DNA of 64,000 nt from Microvirga arsenatis (GTDB taxonomy: Bacteria > Pseudomonadota > Alphaproteobacteria > Rhizobiales > Beijerinckiaceae), in NCBI RefSeq assembly GCF_009910705.1, contig NZ_JAAAXJ010000006.1:1-64000 (forward strand), given 5' to 3'. Positions 17,810 to 25,785 of this stretch are shown here, one piece after another (within the stretch, counting starts at the first letter, position 1; every line of letters starts with the position of its first letter). Under the pieces are notes generated by a model that saw only the letters and a program-made list of their open reading frames with translations, had not been told where the DNA came from and did not search any database. The position numbers and the translations under genes were made by a program.

Positions 17810-18736
17810 TCAGAGAGCTTCGAGGATCCTCTCTGAGGCCGGTGACGAGTGTGGTGCATAGCGGCGGATCATGGTGGCGCAGAACTCTGCGAATTCCTCC
17901 TTCACCTGAGGCGCGCTGGTGTGATGAGGCGCGATCCCGCGATGCTCCGGCGTGAAGCAGAAAGTCACTGTGACGTCGAAGTCGGCGAGTGCCTCCATCT
18001 GGCGGTCGAACCAGTCCATCGCGTTCGGACGGAAGCTGTCGGCCCAGGACAGGCCCGTGCGCAGGTACTTCACGCCCAGCCGCTTCATCCACGCCACTGC
18101 GTCATCGAGGCGGTGGTCCTCGTAGTGGAACCACTGGCAGAGCCCCATCTGAGGCGTGTACTTCGCGAATTCCTCCAGCGCCGGCTTCGGCGTGCCGTCC
18201 TCGCGCAGCAGCCCCATGTAGAAGTGGCGGTAATAGGAGGACCCTTCCGCTTCCCGGTGGCGCGTCGTGGCCTCCCAGGCGCGGGGCAGGTCGTAGAGGC
18301 TGTACCAGTGGATCTTCGGCGCCTTGCCGATCAAGAGCTCCGCCGTTCGGTTGAGGCCCCAGACCTGCACCTCCTCGGCCCCGAAGGTGGAGATGCCGAC
18401 CTCGCTGACCCAGATGGGCTTGTCCGTCACGGCCCTGATCTCGTCGATCTTTGCGGGCCACTCGTGAATCTGCCACAGATTCCAGTCGAGCGGGAAGCCA
18501 TGGACCGCCACGATGTCTACATGATCCAGAGCACCGTGTCCTTCCAGCTTCTTGATGAAGCCGGGGTCGATGGGAGAGATGCCGCCGAGCACGCGAGGCA
18601 GGTTCAGGTTCTCGGCCCTGATCGCCTGGCCTGCGACGATCACCATGTCGGAAAAGAGCTTCCAATCCGGGTCGATCTCCGGGTCCCAGTGGGACTTGTT
18701 GTTCGGCTCGTTCCAGATCATTGCGGCTTCGATCAT
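17810..18736 (-). CDS. Circularly permuted clan GH-A glycoside hydrolase (beta-xylosidase-like)
   Basis: The protein has 308 residues. Clan GH-A enzymes are (beta/alpha)8 barrels with the acid/base Glu in an NEP motif after strand 4 and the nucleophile Glu after strand 7. Here WNEPN is at residues 8-12 (Glu10) and WVSEVG at 109-114 (Glu112). A strand-8-like IHWYSLYDLP is at 142-151, and the usual closing segment with DGTPKPALEEF at 180-190. Only then comes what normally starts the fold: MGLCQWFHYEDHRL (197-210), LGVKYLRTGLSW (220-231), FDVTVTFCFTPEHRG (253-267), and the RRYAP helix end (291-295). The barrel is therefore in permuted order 4-8 then 1-3. The start ATG overlaps the methyltransferase stop by four bases, so the N-terminus cannot extend in this frame without crossing it. 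There is no signal peptide, so it is cytoplasmic. It may trim or transfer the cluster's glycan. Confidence 0.82.
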   Translation of the reverse strand: MIEAAMIWNEPNNKSHWDPEIDPDWKLFSDMVIVAGQAIRAENLNLPRVLGGISPIDPGFIKKLEGHGALDHVDIVAVHGFPLDWNLWQIHEWPAKIDEIRAVTDKPIWVSEVGISTFGAEEVQVWGLNRTAELLIGKAPKIHWYSLYDLPRAWEATTRHREAEGSSYYRHFYMGLLREDGTPKPALEEFAKYTPQMGLCQWFHYEDHRLDDAVAWMKRLGVKYLRTGLSWADSFRPNAMDWFDRQMEALADFDVTVTFCFTPEHRGIAPHHTSAPQVKEEFAEFCATMIRRYAPHSSPASERILEAL

Positions 18737-19506
18737 GCGGTTCTCCCTTGGGCCGGGTAGACGGCGCCCGCTCCGGGCGGGGCATCGACGCGGCGACAGA
18801 TGTAAACTTCGGCTTCCGGGTGCTGCACGATCTCGAAGCCGGCGCTGCGGAGCATGGCTTCCACGCAGGCGGCATTCGGTGCCCACCAGTTCGTCGGATC
18901 GTCGGCATAGCGGTGCTCGATGAAATGCATCTTCGGATAGCGCGGGTCATCGAAATGATCCGTCTGCCAGAAGGTGTAGTTCTCCTCCACCGGCATGGTC
19001 TCCGACGAGCCGCGCTGCATCGACTGGAACACGAGGAGATCCCTGGCGACGTGCTCGTGAATGAGGTCGAGGGCGAGAAGCGGATGGCGCAGGTGGTAGA
19101 GCACGCCCATGAAGAGAACCACGTCGAAGCGCTCGCCGAGCCGGCCTAAGTCGTAGACCGAGAGCTTGCGGAACTCGATGTCGTAGCCCATGGTCTCGGC
19201 CGCAAAGCGTGCCTGCGCAAGGTAGGCATCGTCGAAGTCGACCCCGAGCACGCGTTCCGCGCCGCGCTTCTTCATCTCCATGGAGTAGAAGCCGCCGTTG
19301 CAGCCGATGTCGAGCACGCTCTTGCCCGTCAGGTCCTGCGGGATGGCATCTGCGAATTGCTGCCACTTGATGGCAGGGTAATTGCCCAGGAAATGATCAG
19401 GCGCGGTCCAGACGCCGCCCTTCAGCTCGATGTTGTGAAACCAGGGTCCGAGCGCTTCGGCTTTCCGGCGGATCTCCTCTGGCGGCATGGGGTCGATCGC
19501 GTTCAT
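18733..19506 (-). CDS. SAM-dependent methyltransferase, TIGR04290 type
   Basis: The protein has 257 residues. It has a class I Rossmann methyltransferase fold: motif I LDIGCNGGFYS at about 65-75, an acidic VDFD at about 90 and the post-motif LFMGVLYHLRHP at about 131-142. The pattern resembles CmoB-like wobble-uridine enzymes, but it is short and sits in a glycan cluster. This matches the TIGR04290 (Rta_06860) family, known from sugar and glycosyltransferase clusters in Ramlibacter and rhizobia. It probably O-methylates a sugar or cyclitol in the product (inference). It is part of the leftward operon, coupled to the hydrolase by a four-base overlap. Confidence 0.8.
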   Translation of the reverse strand: MNAIDPMPPEEIRRKAEALGPWFHNIELKGGVWTAPDHFLGNYPAIKWQQFADAIPQDLTGKSVLDIGCNGGFYSMEMKKRGAERVLGVDFDDAYLAQARFAAETMGYDIEFRKLSVYDLGRLGERFDVVLFMGVLYHLRHPLLALDLIHEHVARDLLVFQSMQRGSSETMPVEENYTFWQTDHFDDPRYPKMHFIEHRYADDPTNWWAPNAACVEAMLRSAGFEIVQHPEAEVYICRRVDAPPGAGAVYPAQGRTA

Positions 19507-19514
19507 CGTGGCGG

Positions 19515-20327
19515 CTACTCCCTGTTCAGATCATGAACTCCCCGCGGCAGCCGGCCCGCCGGCCAGCCAAGGGCGACGCGGGCCCCCGTGAGATTGTCGT
19601 GTTGGGCTGCCTCGCTCAGGAGCCCTATGGCAGAGCGGTAGCCATGCAGCGTGCCCACATCCACATAGGACTCGCCGGCCTTCACGCCGGTGGCCTCTCC
19701 CCCCTGTGCAAGATAGGCATTCACGAGGGTGCCGAAATATTCATCCTCCCGGTTCCGGGAGAGCCAGAGCCGGTGCAGCGCATCCAGCACGTGGCCGGGC
19801 ATCTTGAAGGCGCCCCAGATCCAGCGGGAGGAGGCATCCTCCCGCTTCACCTGGATCTCCTGAACCCGCATGCTCTCGTCGAGGATGACCGCATCGAAAA
19901 CGTGCGGGTTGTCGACGGGGAAGAGCAGGAAGGAAAGCACCCCCTCCGGCAGTTCAGCCAGAGCCTTCTCGGGAAACCAGACGGTATCGGGCAGGCCGAC
20001 GATCACGCTCTCCTGCGCCGGGATAAGGGGAGCCGCCTGGAAGATGGCGTCGCACAAGCCGCTCGCCTGCGGCTGCACCACATAGGCAATGGAGGCGCTG
20101 CCGTAGCTGGCGCCATAGTATTCCATGATGTCGGACTTGCCCGGGGAGATCACGAAGCAGATCTTGTCGGCGCCGCCATGGATCATGCGTTCGACCAGGT
20201 ACTCGCTCACTGCGCAAGGGCGTTCGACGCCGTTGTCGAGACGGCTGCCTACGGGGAGAAGCTCCTTCGAGAAGGCCAGGGGCTGGATGCGGCTTCCGGT
20301 TCCCGCCGCTGGTATGATTCCCCACAT
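19515..20327 (-). CDS. Sugar-phosphate nucleotidyltransferase
   Basis: The protein has 270 residues. It makes an NDP-sugar from a sugar-1-phosphate and an NTP. The N-terminal signature is GIIPAAGTGSRIQPLAFSKE with the catalytic Arg and Lys (residues 3-21), close to GalU/RfbA-type enzymes. The later VGLPDTVWFP at about 112-121 carries the metal-binding Asp, and YVDVGTLHGY at about 223-232 is the usual C-terminal sugar-binding segment. It lacks a trailing hexapeptide acyltransferase domain. The base and sugar specificity are not determinable here. Its start is 2 bases from the stop of the upstream glycosyltransferase gene. Confidence 0.87.
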   Translation of the reverse strand: MWGIIPAAGTGSRIQPLAFSKELLPVGSRLDNGVERPCAVSEYLVERMIHGGADKICFVISPGKSDIMEYYGASYGSASIAYVVQPQASGLCDAIFQAAPLIPAQESVIVGLPDTVWFPEKALAELPEGVLSFLLFPVDNPHVFDAVILDESMRVQEIQVKREDASSRWIWGAFKMPGHVLDALHRLWLSRNREDEYFGTLVNAYLAQGGEATGVKAGESYVDVGTLHGYRSAIGLLSEAAQHDNLTGARVALGWPAGRLPRGVHDLNRE

Positions 20328-20329
20328 GG

Positions 20330-21433
20330 TCAGGCCTCCATCATGGCAGCGGAGCCGCCGGTTGGGAGGGAATTGGAGCTTGCCAGCAGGATCTCAAGTT
20401 CGCGGGCCCGGTGGTCCGACGTATGCTCCGCCAGCACCCTTTCGCGGCTGGCGGCGGCAATGCGTTTCAGCTCGACATCCGTAAGGTCGAGAGCGCCGAC
20501 CGCATCGTCGGTGCTCCGTGCGATCAGGATCTCCCGTCCCGGCTCGAAGAAACTGCTGAGACCTTCCCAATCATCCGAGAGTATGGGCGTGCCGCAGGCA
20601 GCCGCCTCGAACAGGCGTCCTGACGGGCACCAGCCCATGTCGGCCATGGCCCGCCGGGTGATGTTGAGCGTCAGGCGCGAGGACGAGAAGAAGGCCGGGT
20701 GCTCGGGCGGTGGCAGATGCCTCACGAAGTGGATGTTGGGCCGCCAGGGGAAATCGTCCGGATACTGGGCGCCGCCGATCAGGAAGCGCCGCTCCGGCCT
20801 GAGGCCGGCGGGATCGATGAACAGGCGCTGCAGGGCCTCCTGGCGGTCGGTCGCATAGGTGCCGAGATAGGACAGATCGCAGACGTAATGGCTCAGAGAG
20901 GGCACGGAACGATGCACATCCGGATCCACATGCCCGTAGAGGGCCGCCACGCGCCGGGCTCCGAGATCGGACTGAAGTCTGCCGAGAGCGCGTCCACCCG
21001 TATAGCTGAGGACGAGATCGAAATCGCTCAAGCCGCGCGGCCCGATATAGCTGATGGGCTCCCTCGCCTCCAGACGCGAGAAGGTGACCGGCGTGTCGAG
21101 ATCGTAGAACACGCGCGTCGCGCGCGGGGATTCGAGCAGCAGCTCGCTCGCAGCAACGCCGTCCGGGCAGTAGGAGGTGGCCATGGCCAGGTCCGCATCA
21201 GCCAGTTCGGCCTCGGCCCGATGCCGGATCGCGCTCCAGTCCTGATAGAGGATGAGCTCGCCCCCAGGGATTTCCAACTGATCCCGGTTCGAGGCGTAGT
21301 AGGGTACATCTTTCTCGAAGAAAACAATCCTGTGACCTCGTCGCGCAAGCGCCCGGATCAGCCCGCGCCAGAGGGTGGCATGACCATTGCCCCAGGAGGA
21401 GGAAACGGTGAGCCCGAAGATGACGATCTTCAT
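20330..21433 (-). CDS. CgeB-type glycosyltransferase (paralogue 1)
   Basis: The protein has 367 residues. It is GT-B-like and CgeB-related. The start KIVIFGLTVSSSWGNGHAT is the N-terminal nucleotide-fold strand and loop; the C-terminal donor-binding segment GRLFEAAACGTPILSDDWEGL is at about 279-299. The ATG at 21433 is chosen because upstream residues of the frame (to 21472) are not part of the fold and this ATG overlaps the phosphatase stop by four bases. It is most similar to the paralogue at 29116-30225; both share SSSWGNGHAT and a DVP.YA motif. CgeB proteins are presumed glycosyltransferases acting late in polysaccharide or spore-coat glycosylation. Donor and acceptor are unknown. Confidence 0.85.
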   Translation of the reverse strand: MKIVIFGLTVSSSWGNGHATLWRGLIRALARRGHRIVFFEKDVPYYASNRDQLEIPGGELILYQDWSAIRHRAEAELADADLAMATSYCPDGVAASELLLESPRATRVFYDLDTPVTFSRLEAREPISYIGPRGLSDFDLVLSYTGGRALGRLQSDLGARRVAALYGHVDPDVHRSVPSLSHYVCDLSYLGTYATDRQEALQRLFIDPAGLRPERRFLIGGAQYPDDFPWRPNIHFVRHLPPPEHPAFFSSSRLTLNITRRAMADMGWCPSGRLFEAAACGTPILSDDWEGLSSFFEPGREILIARSTDDAVGALDLTDVELKRIAAASRERVLAEHTSDHRARELEILLASSNSLPTGGSAAMMEA

Positions 21434-22026
21434 GCCACCACCTCGTTCAGGCGCATGATCTTGGCGCCCCAATCGCCCACCGCAAGAGTGCTGATCGAGG
21501 CAGGCTCCACATCGAGTCGCGCATAAGCGTCGATGGGCAGGCCCAAATGGTAGAGGAGGGCGGCCTTGATAACGTCGCTATGGCTGACGAGAATGATCGA
21601 TTGTCCCGCGTAGCGGCGTCGCAGGTCTTCCATGATGCCGACGATGCGCGCCTGGGTCTCCAGCATCGTCTCCCCTTCGGGCGGCCGGTTCGTGCTGCGG
21701 GAGGTATTCCAGGATGTCCAATGCGGGTCGCCGGCCAGCGTCTCGAAGCTCATTCCCGACCAGCGTCCGAAGTCGATCTCCGCAAGGGCGCTGCAGGTGT
21801 CGAAAGGCAGGCCGAGACGTGCAGCGATAGGTTCAGCTGTCTCCACGGCCCGCTCAAGCGGGCTTGAGAGAATGCAGGCGACGTTCGCCCTCGCGAAGCG
21901 CTCAGCCAAGCGCTCAGTCTGCGCCTTCCCGCGCGCGCCGAGATGAACGCCGGGCATGCGGCCGCACAGAACGGTACCAACCCGGTCATGGGCCGCATGG
22001 CGAACGAGGAAGAACGTGGTCGTCAC
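21430..22026 (-). CDS. Histidine-phosphatase-family (phosphoglycerate-mutase-like) phosphatase
   Basis: The protein has 198 residues. The catalytic phosphohistidine sits in FLVRHAAHD (His9), and the second pocket His in LVSHSDVIKA at about 147-156. Conserved acid residues lie in LAEIDFGRWSGM at about 81-92. It is next to inositol-3-phosphate synthase in the operon, 12 bases downstream. It may therefore dephosphorylate the inositol phosphate, replacing the usual SuhB-type enzyme, or act on another sugar phosphate of the pathway (inference). It resembles CobC and GpmB-like enzymes, but there is no cobalamin gene nearby. Confidence 0.87.
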   Translation of the reverse strand: MTTTFFLVRHAAHDRVGTVLCGRMPGVHLGARGKAQTERLAERFARANVACILSSPLERAVETAEPIAARLGLPFDTCSALAEIDFGRWSGMSFETLAGDPHWTSWNTSRSTNRPPEGETMLETQARIVGIMEDLRRRYAGQSIILVSHSDVIKAALLYHLGLPIDAYARLDVEPASISTLAVGDWGAKIMRLNEVVA

Positions 22027-22038
22027 GCTCCGCGATTC

Positions 22039-23118
22039 CTATTCGTCGCCGTTGATGAAGCGGATGGTGCGCTCACGGGCCTCGTTGTCCGTGAACTGCT
22101 GTGGCGGCGATTTCATGAAGTAACTGGAGGGGCCGGTGAGAGCGCCGCCGATCTTGCGATCCATCGCGAGCTTCGCGCAGCGCACGGCGTCGATCACAAT
22201 GCCGGCGGAGTTCGGCGAGTCCCAGACTTCGAGCTTCACCTCCATGTTCAGCGGCACGCCGCCGAAGGTGGTGCCCTCCAGGCGGATATAGGCCCATTTG
22301 CGGTCCGTGAGCCAGGGCACATGATCGCTGGGTCCCACATGGATGTCGCTGGCCGGCAGCGGGATGTCGAGCTGGCTTGCAACGGCCTGCGTCTTCGAAA
22401 TCTTCTTGGATTCCAGGCGTTCCCGCTCCAGCATGTTCTGGAAATCGGTATTGCCGCCAAAATTGAGTTGGTAGGTCCGGTCGAGCCGCACGCCGCGCTC
22501 ACGGAAAAGATTGGCGAGCACCCGATGGACGATGGTGGCACCCACCTGGCTCTTGATGTCGTCGCCGACGATGGGGAGGCCGCGCTCCTCGAAGCGCCTG
22601 CGCCATTCCGGATCGGAGGCGATGAACACGGGGATGCAGTTCACGAAGGCGCAGCCGGCCTCCAGCGCCCGCTCCGCATACCATTCCGTAGCCTTCTGGG
22701 ATCCGACCGGAAGGTACGAGACGAGAACGTCCGTCCTAGACTGACGCAGAATCTCCGTGACGTCGGCCTCCTCATTGTCCGATTCCGCGATTTCCTCGCG
22801 CAGATACTTGCCGAGGCCGTCCAGGGTCTTCCCCCTGTTCACGATGATCCCGCTGTGCGGGACGGCGGCAAAGCGCTGAGTGTTGTTCGGCTCGGCGAAG
22901 ATGGCCTCCGACAGGTCGCGGCCGACTTTTGTGGCGCTCACGTCGAAGGCGGCGGACACCTCCACGTCCCTGATATGGTAGCCGCCGATCTCGACATTCA
23001 TGAGGCCCGGCACGGGCTCGTTGCTCTTGGCGTCCTTGTAATAGGAGAGTCCCTGGACGAAGGACGAGGCGCAATTGCCCACCCCGACGATCCCGACGCG
23101 GACCTTTTTCGAAATCAT
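22039..23118 (-). CDS. ino1: Inositol-3-phosphate synthase
   Basis: The protein has 359 residues. It isomerises glucose-6-phosphate to inositol-3-phosphate with bound NAD. The length fits the bacterial/archaeal type rather than the eukaryotic type of more than 500. The NAD-binding motif is [16 protein letters not shown] at about 8-23. The family motif [22 protein letters not shown] is at about 184-205, followed by [12 protein letters not shown]; the C-terminal [11 protein letters not shown] is at about 333-343. It is the first gene of the leftward operon, with an EcfG-type promoter about 100 bases upstream. Inositol synthesis is uncommon in Proteobacteria; here it probably supplies a cyclitol unit of the stress-induced product. 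The dedicated phosphatase lies immediately downstream. Confidence 0.93.
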   Translation of the reverse strand: MISKKVRVGIVGVGNCASSFVQGLSYYKDAKSNEPVPGLMNVEIGGYHIRDVEVSAAFDVSATKVGRDLSEAIFAEPNNTQRFAAVPHSGIIVNRGKTLDGLGKYLREEIAESDNEEADVTEILRQSRTDVLVSYLPVGSQKATEWYAERALEAGCAFVNCIPVFIASDPEWRRRFEERGLPIVGDDIKSQVGATIVHRVLANLFRERGVRLDRTYQLNFGGNTDFQNMLERERLESKKISKTQAVASQLDIPLPASDIHVGPSDHVPWLTDRKWAYIRLEGTTFGGVPLNMEVKLEVWDSPNSAGIVIDAVRCAKLAMDRKIGGALTGPSSYFMKSPPQQFTDNEARERTIRFINGDE

Positions 23119-23200
23119 GACGGATCTCCCCTTGTGCGTGCGGAGACTTGCCTAGATGCTTCAGGCGAAGCCTTGAGCGAGCAGCAGGCAAAGACCGGGT

Positions 23201-23226
23201 GGAACCTAAGCTTGGCCGTCAACGTT
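23201..23226 (+). promoter_or_regulatory. EcfG-type promoter, rightward (distal)
   Basis: GGAAC at 23201-23205, 17 bases, then CGTT at 23223-23226. This is the exact consensus of the alphaproteobacterial general stress sigma factor EcfG (GGAAC-N16/17-CGTT). It points towards the epimerase operon starting at 23519. Its -10 shares the bases AACGTT with the opposite promoter. Confidence 0.8.
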
Positions 23227-23246
23227 CGAAAAAGGTAAGTAGTTCC
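23221..23246 (-). promoter_or_regulatory. EcfG-type promoter, leftward
   Basis: On the minus strand, GGAAC (23246-23242), 17 bases, CGTT (23224-23221). It points to the inositol synthase start at 23118, implying a leader of about 95 bases. The -10 half overlaps that of the divergent element, so both cannot be bound by polymerase at once. Confidence 0.8.
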
Positions 23247-23310
23247 CTCCGGGATTCTCACCGCAAGACTCTTGTCTTGGCGCCGTGCCGCCCAAACTAC
23301 GTGGGGCCAA

Positions 23311-23335
23311 GGAACAAAGATGAAGCTTTGGCGTT
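23311..23335 (+). promoter_or_regulatory. EcfG-type promoter, rightward (proximal)
   Basis: GGAAC at 23311-23315, 16 bases, CGTT at 23332-23335: a third exact match, again directed at the epimerase operon. It lies about 180 bases before the start codon. Confidence 0.75.
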
Positions 23336-23518
23336 TGCCCGCTGAAAGGCCAAGCTTGTGAAGGGAATGCACGGCACAGACGCATCTGCCATGTCCTGCT
23401 GACGCCTGCCTTCGTTTGGAAAATTGCGCAAGTCTCGCGTCGCTTTTCAACCAACGGGGCAGGTGTGTTCCCTTCTTGTTCGTGGCCGTGGAGATCAGAC
23501 CAGATCCGGAGGCGTCTC

Positions 23519-24631
23519 GTGACGGATACCATCCTTATTACCGGCGGAGCGGGTTTCATCGGGCGTTACGTCGCTCGGGCTTGCCTGGAGCGTGGGCACC
23601 GGGTTCGCGTGCTCGACAGCCTCATCGAGCAGGTTCACGGCGACAAGACGCAAGCCGATGGGCTCGATCCGGAGGTGGAGGTGATCGTCGGCGACGTGCG
23701 CGACGAGACTGCCGTGTTGCGGGCTCTGAAGGGGGCCACGAAGGTGGTGCATCTGGCGGCGGAAGTTGGCGTCGGGCAGAGCATGTACGCCGTGGATCGC
23801 TATGTTTCCGTGAACGATTACGGCACGGCTGTGCTGTTCCAGCAGCTCATCGACAATCCGGTCAAGCGCGTGGTCGTCGCCTCGTCCATGAGCATCTATG
23901 GCGAGGGCCTCTACCGGGATGCAGAGGGAAGCATCCGAGAAGACGTCGTGCGCACGCCGCGCGGAAGCGACAGCGACCCATGGGACCCGCTCGACGGGCA
24001 GGGACGTCCGCTCATTCCTGTGCCGACTCCCGAGTGGAAGAAGCCTGCGCTGGCCTCCGTCTATGCGCTCTCGAAATATGTGCAGGAGCGGCTGACCCTC
24101 ACCCTGTGCCCGGCCTATGGCATGGAGGGGGTGGCGCTCCGGCTGTGGAACGCCTATGGCCCCGGGCAGGCGCTTTCCAATCCCTATACCGGCGTTCTCG
24201 CCATCTTCGCCTCGCGGCTCCACAACGGACAGCCGCCAATGATCTTCGAGGATGGCCAGCAGCGCCGCGACTTCGTCCACGTGGAGGACGTGGCGCAGGC
24301 TTTCGTCCTCGCACTCGATCACGAGAGGGCACCGGGCGGCGTCTATAATGTCGGTAGCGGGCAGGATCGCACCGTGTCCGAGGTGGCGGAGCTTCTCTCC
24401 CAGGCCATGAACCGCCCCATGATGCCCGAGATCGCTGGCAAGGCCCGCATCGGTGACATCCGTCATTGCATAGCGGACATTACCAAGATCCGCCAGGAGT
24501 TGGGATACGCTCCGAAGAAGGACTTTTCCGAAGGGCTGTCCGAGCTCGCAGAATGGGTGGCCAAGCAGGAGGCTAAGGACTTGGTTCACGAAGCTCGCAA
24601 GGAACTCGAAGCGCGAGGCCTGGTGGCATGA
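23519..24631 (+). CDS. NAD-dependent sugar epimerase/dehydratase (SDR)
   Basis: The protein has 370 residues. It belongs to the extended short-chain dehydrogenase family acting on NDP-sugars. The NAD motif GGAGFIG is at residues 8-14, the active-site SSMSIYGEG at about 122-130, and the Tyr-Lys pair in YALSKYVQE at about 181-189. The C-terminal end contains the usual DFVHVEDVAQAF segment. The start is GTG at 23519 with GGAGG six bases upstream, which places the Rossmann strand at the N-terminus; the ATG at 23465 is rejected. It may be a UDP-glucose 4-epimerase or dehydratase relative; specificity is unclear. It is the first gene of the rightward operon and overlaps the next gene by ATGA. Confidence 0.85.
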   Translation: MTDTILITGGAGFIGRYVARACLERGHRVRVLDSLIEQVHGDKTQADGLDPEVEVIVGDVRDETAVLRALKGATKVVHLAAEVGVGQSMYAVDRYVSVNDYGTAVLFQQLIDNPVKRVVVASSMSIYGEGLYRDAEGSIREDVVRTPRGSDSDPWDPLDGQGRPLIPVPTPEWKKPALASVYALSKYVQERLTLTLCPAYGMEGVALRLWNAYGPGQALSNPYTGVLAIFASRLHNGQPPMIFEDGQQRRDFVHVEDVAQAFVLALDHERAPGGVYNVGSGQDRTVSEVAELLSQAMNRPMMPEIAGKARIGDIRHCIADITKIRQELGYAPKKDFSEGLSELAEWVAKQEAKDLVHEARKELEARGLVA

Positions 24632-25743
24632 GGACAGGCAACCCATCCGCCGATGCTCCTGCCATTCTCCGCCGACGGCCTGTTCTGGTCACCGGCGGGG
24701 CAGGCTTCATCGGCTCCAACCTGGCCGATCGCTTCGCGAGCGAAGGCCATGATGTGCTGATCTTCGATGCTCTCGCGCGCCCGGGCGTCGAGCGCAATCT
24801 CGAATGGCTGAAGAAACGTCACCCTGGAAAGATCTCTGCCGTCATCGGGGACATTCGCGATGAGGCCGCAGTGGCGGAAGTCGCCGGTGAGGCCCAGGCA
24901 GTCTTCCACATGGCTGCCCAAGTGGCGGTGACGACGAGTCTCGCTGACCCCCGTGAGGATTTCGAGATCAACATTCGAGGCACCTTGAACCTGCTCGATG
25001 CGCTCCGGAAGCGCAACGAGCGGGTCCCTTTGATTTTTGCTTCCACCAACAAGGTCTATGGCGACCTTGCGGATGTAGAGCTCGACAGGACGAACGATGC
25101 CTATCGCCCGCGCGATCCGGGCATCCGGGCAGCCGGCATCGGCGAGGCGCGTCCGCTCAACTTCCATACGCCCTATGGCTGCTCAAAGGGGGCGGCGGAT
25201 CAGTATGTGCTGGATTACGCCCGCTCCTTCGGCATTCCCACCTGCGTGATGCGCATGAGTTGCATCTACGGCCAGCGTCAGATGGGAACTGAGGACCAGG
25301 GCTGGGTGGCCCACTTCCTGATCCGCGCCCTTCAGGGCGAGCCGATCACGATCTATGGCGATGGCTGCCAGGTTCGCGACGTGCTCGACATCTCCGATGC
25401 GGTCAATGCCTATGCGGCGGCCTGGAAGAGCATTGAAGCTGTACAGGGCTGCGCCTTCAATCTCGGTGGAGGTCCCTCGAATGCAATCAGTCTCCGGCAG
25501 CTCATAAGGCATATCGAGGACGTGATCGGGCGCTCCGTTGAGACGGTCTATTCCGATTGGCGCGCGGGCGACCAGCGCTACTACGTCTCCGATACGCGCC
25601 TCGTCACCCGCGCCCTCGGGTTGAAGCAGCCGGTTTCTTGGATGAAGGGCGTGGCTGCTCTTGCGGATTGGCTTCGTGAGGAGCGGGGGCTTGCCCGCGC
25701 AGGCGCGGCCTCCCGGTTGCAGGCGGCAGAGGCTCTGCCATGA
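24628..25743 (+). CDS. NAD-dependent epimerase, CDP-paratose 2-epimerase-like
   Basis: The protein has 371 residues and an extended SDR fold. The NAD motif GGAGFIGSNLA is at about 23-33. The active-site segment FASTNKVYGD and the Tyr-Lys pair in TPYGCSKGAADQYVLDYAR (about 172-190) resemble CDP-paratose/tyvelose 2-epimerases, which carry 'NKVYGD' and 'KGAADQYV' in the same places. The VRDVLDISDAV and FNLGGGPSNAISL segments fit as well. It is translationally coupled to the preceding epimerase. It would invert or modify one sugar nucleotide for the pathway's glycosyltransferases. Confidence 0.83.
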   Translation: MRTGNPSADAPAILRRRPVLVTGGAGFIGSNLADRFASEGHDVLIFDALARPGVERNLEWLKKRHPGKISAVIGDIRDEAAVAEVAGEAQAVFHMAAQVAVTTSLADPREDFEINIRGTLNLLDALRKRNERVPLIFASTNKVYGDLADVELDRTNDAYRPRDPGIRAAGIGEARPLNFHTPYGCSKGAADQYVLDYARSFGIPTCVMRMSCIYGQRQMGTEDQGWVAHFLIRALQGEPITIYGDGCQVRDVLDISDAVNAYAAAWKSIEAVQGCAFNLGGGPSNAISLRQLIRHIEDVIGRSVETVYSDWRAGDQRYYVSDTRLVTRALGLKQPVSWMKGVAALADWLREERGLARAGAASRLQAAEALP

Positions 25744-25785
25744 GAGCGTTCTCCGTCTCAAGACTGCACGGGATCGGGAACGGCC

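Larger units (their letters stand above)
23119..23518. other. Divergent regulatory region of the glycan cluster
   Basis: These 400 bases lie between the leftward inositol synthase and the rightward epimerase. No gene is evident. Three perfect matches to the EcfG general-stress consensus are found, listed separately. The remaining 180 bases before the rightward operon form a leader with no clear riboswitch or hairpin. Confidence 0.75.
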
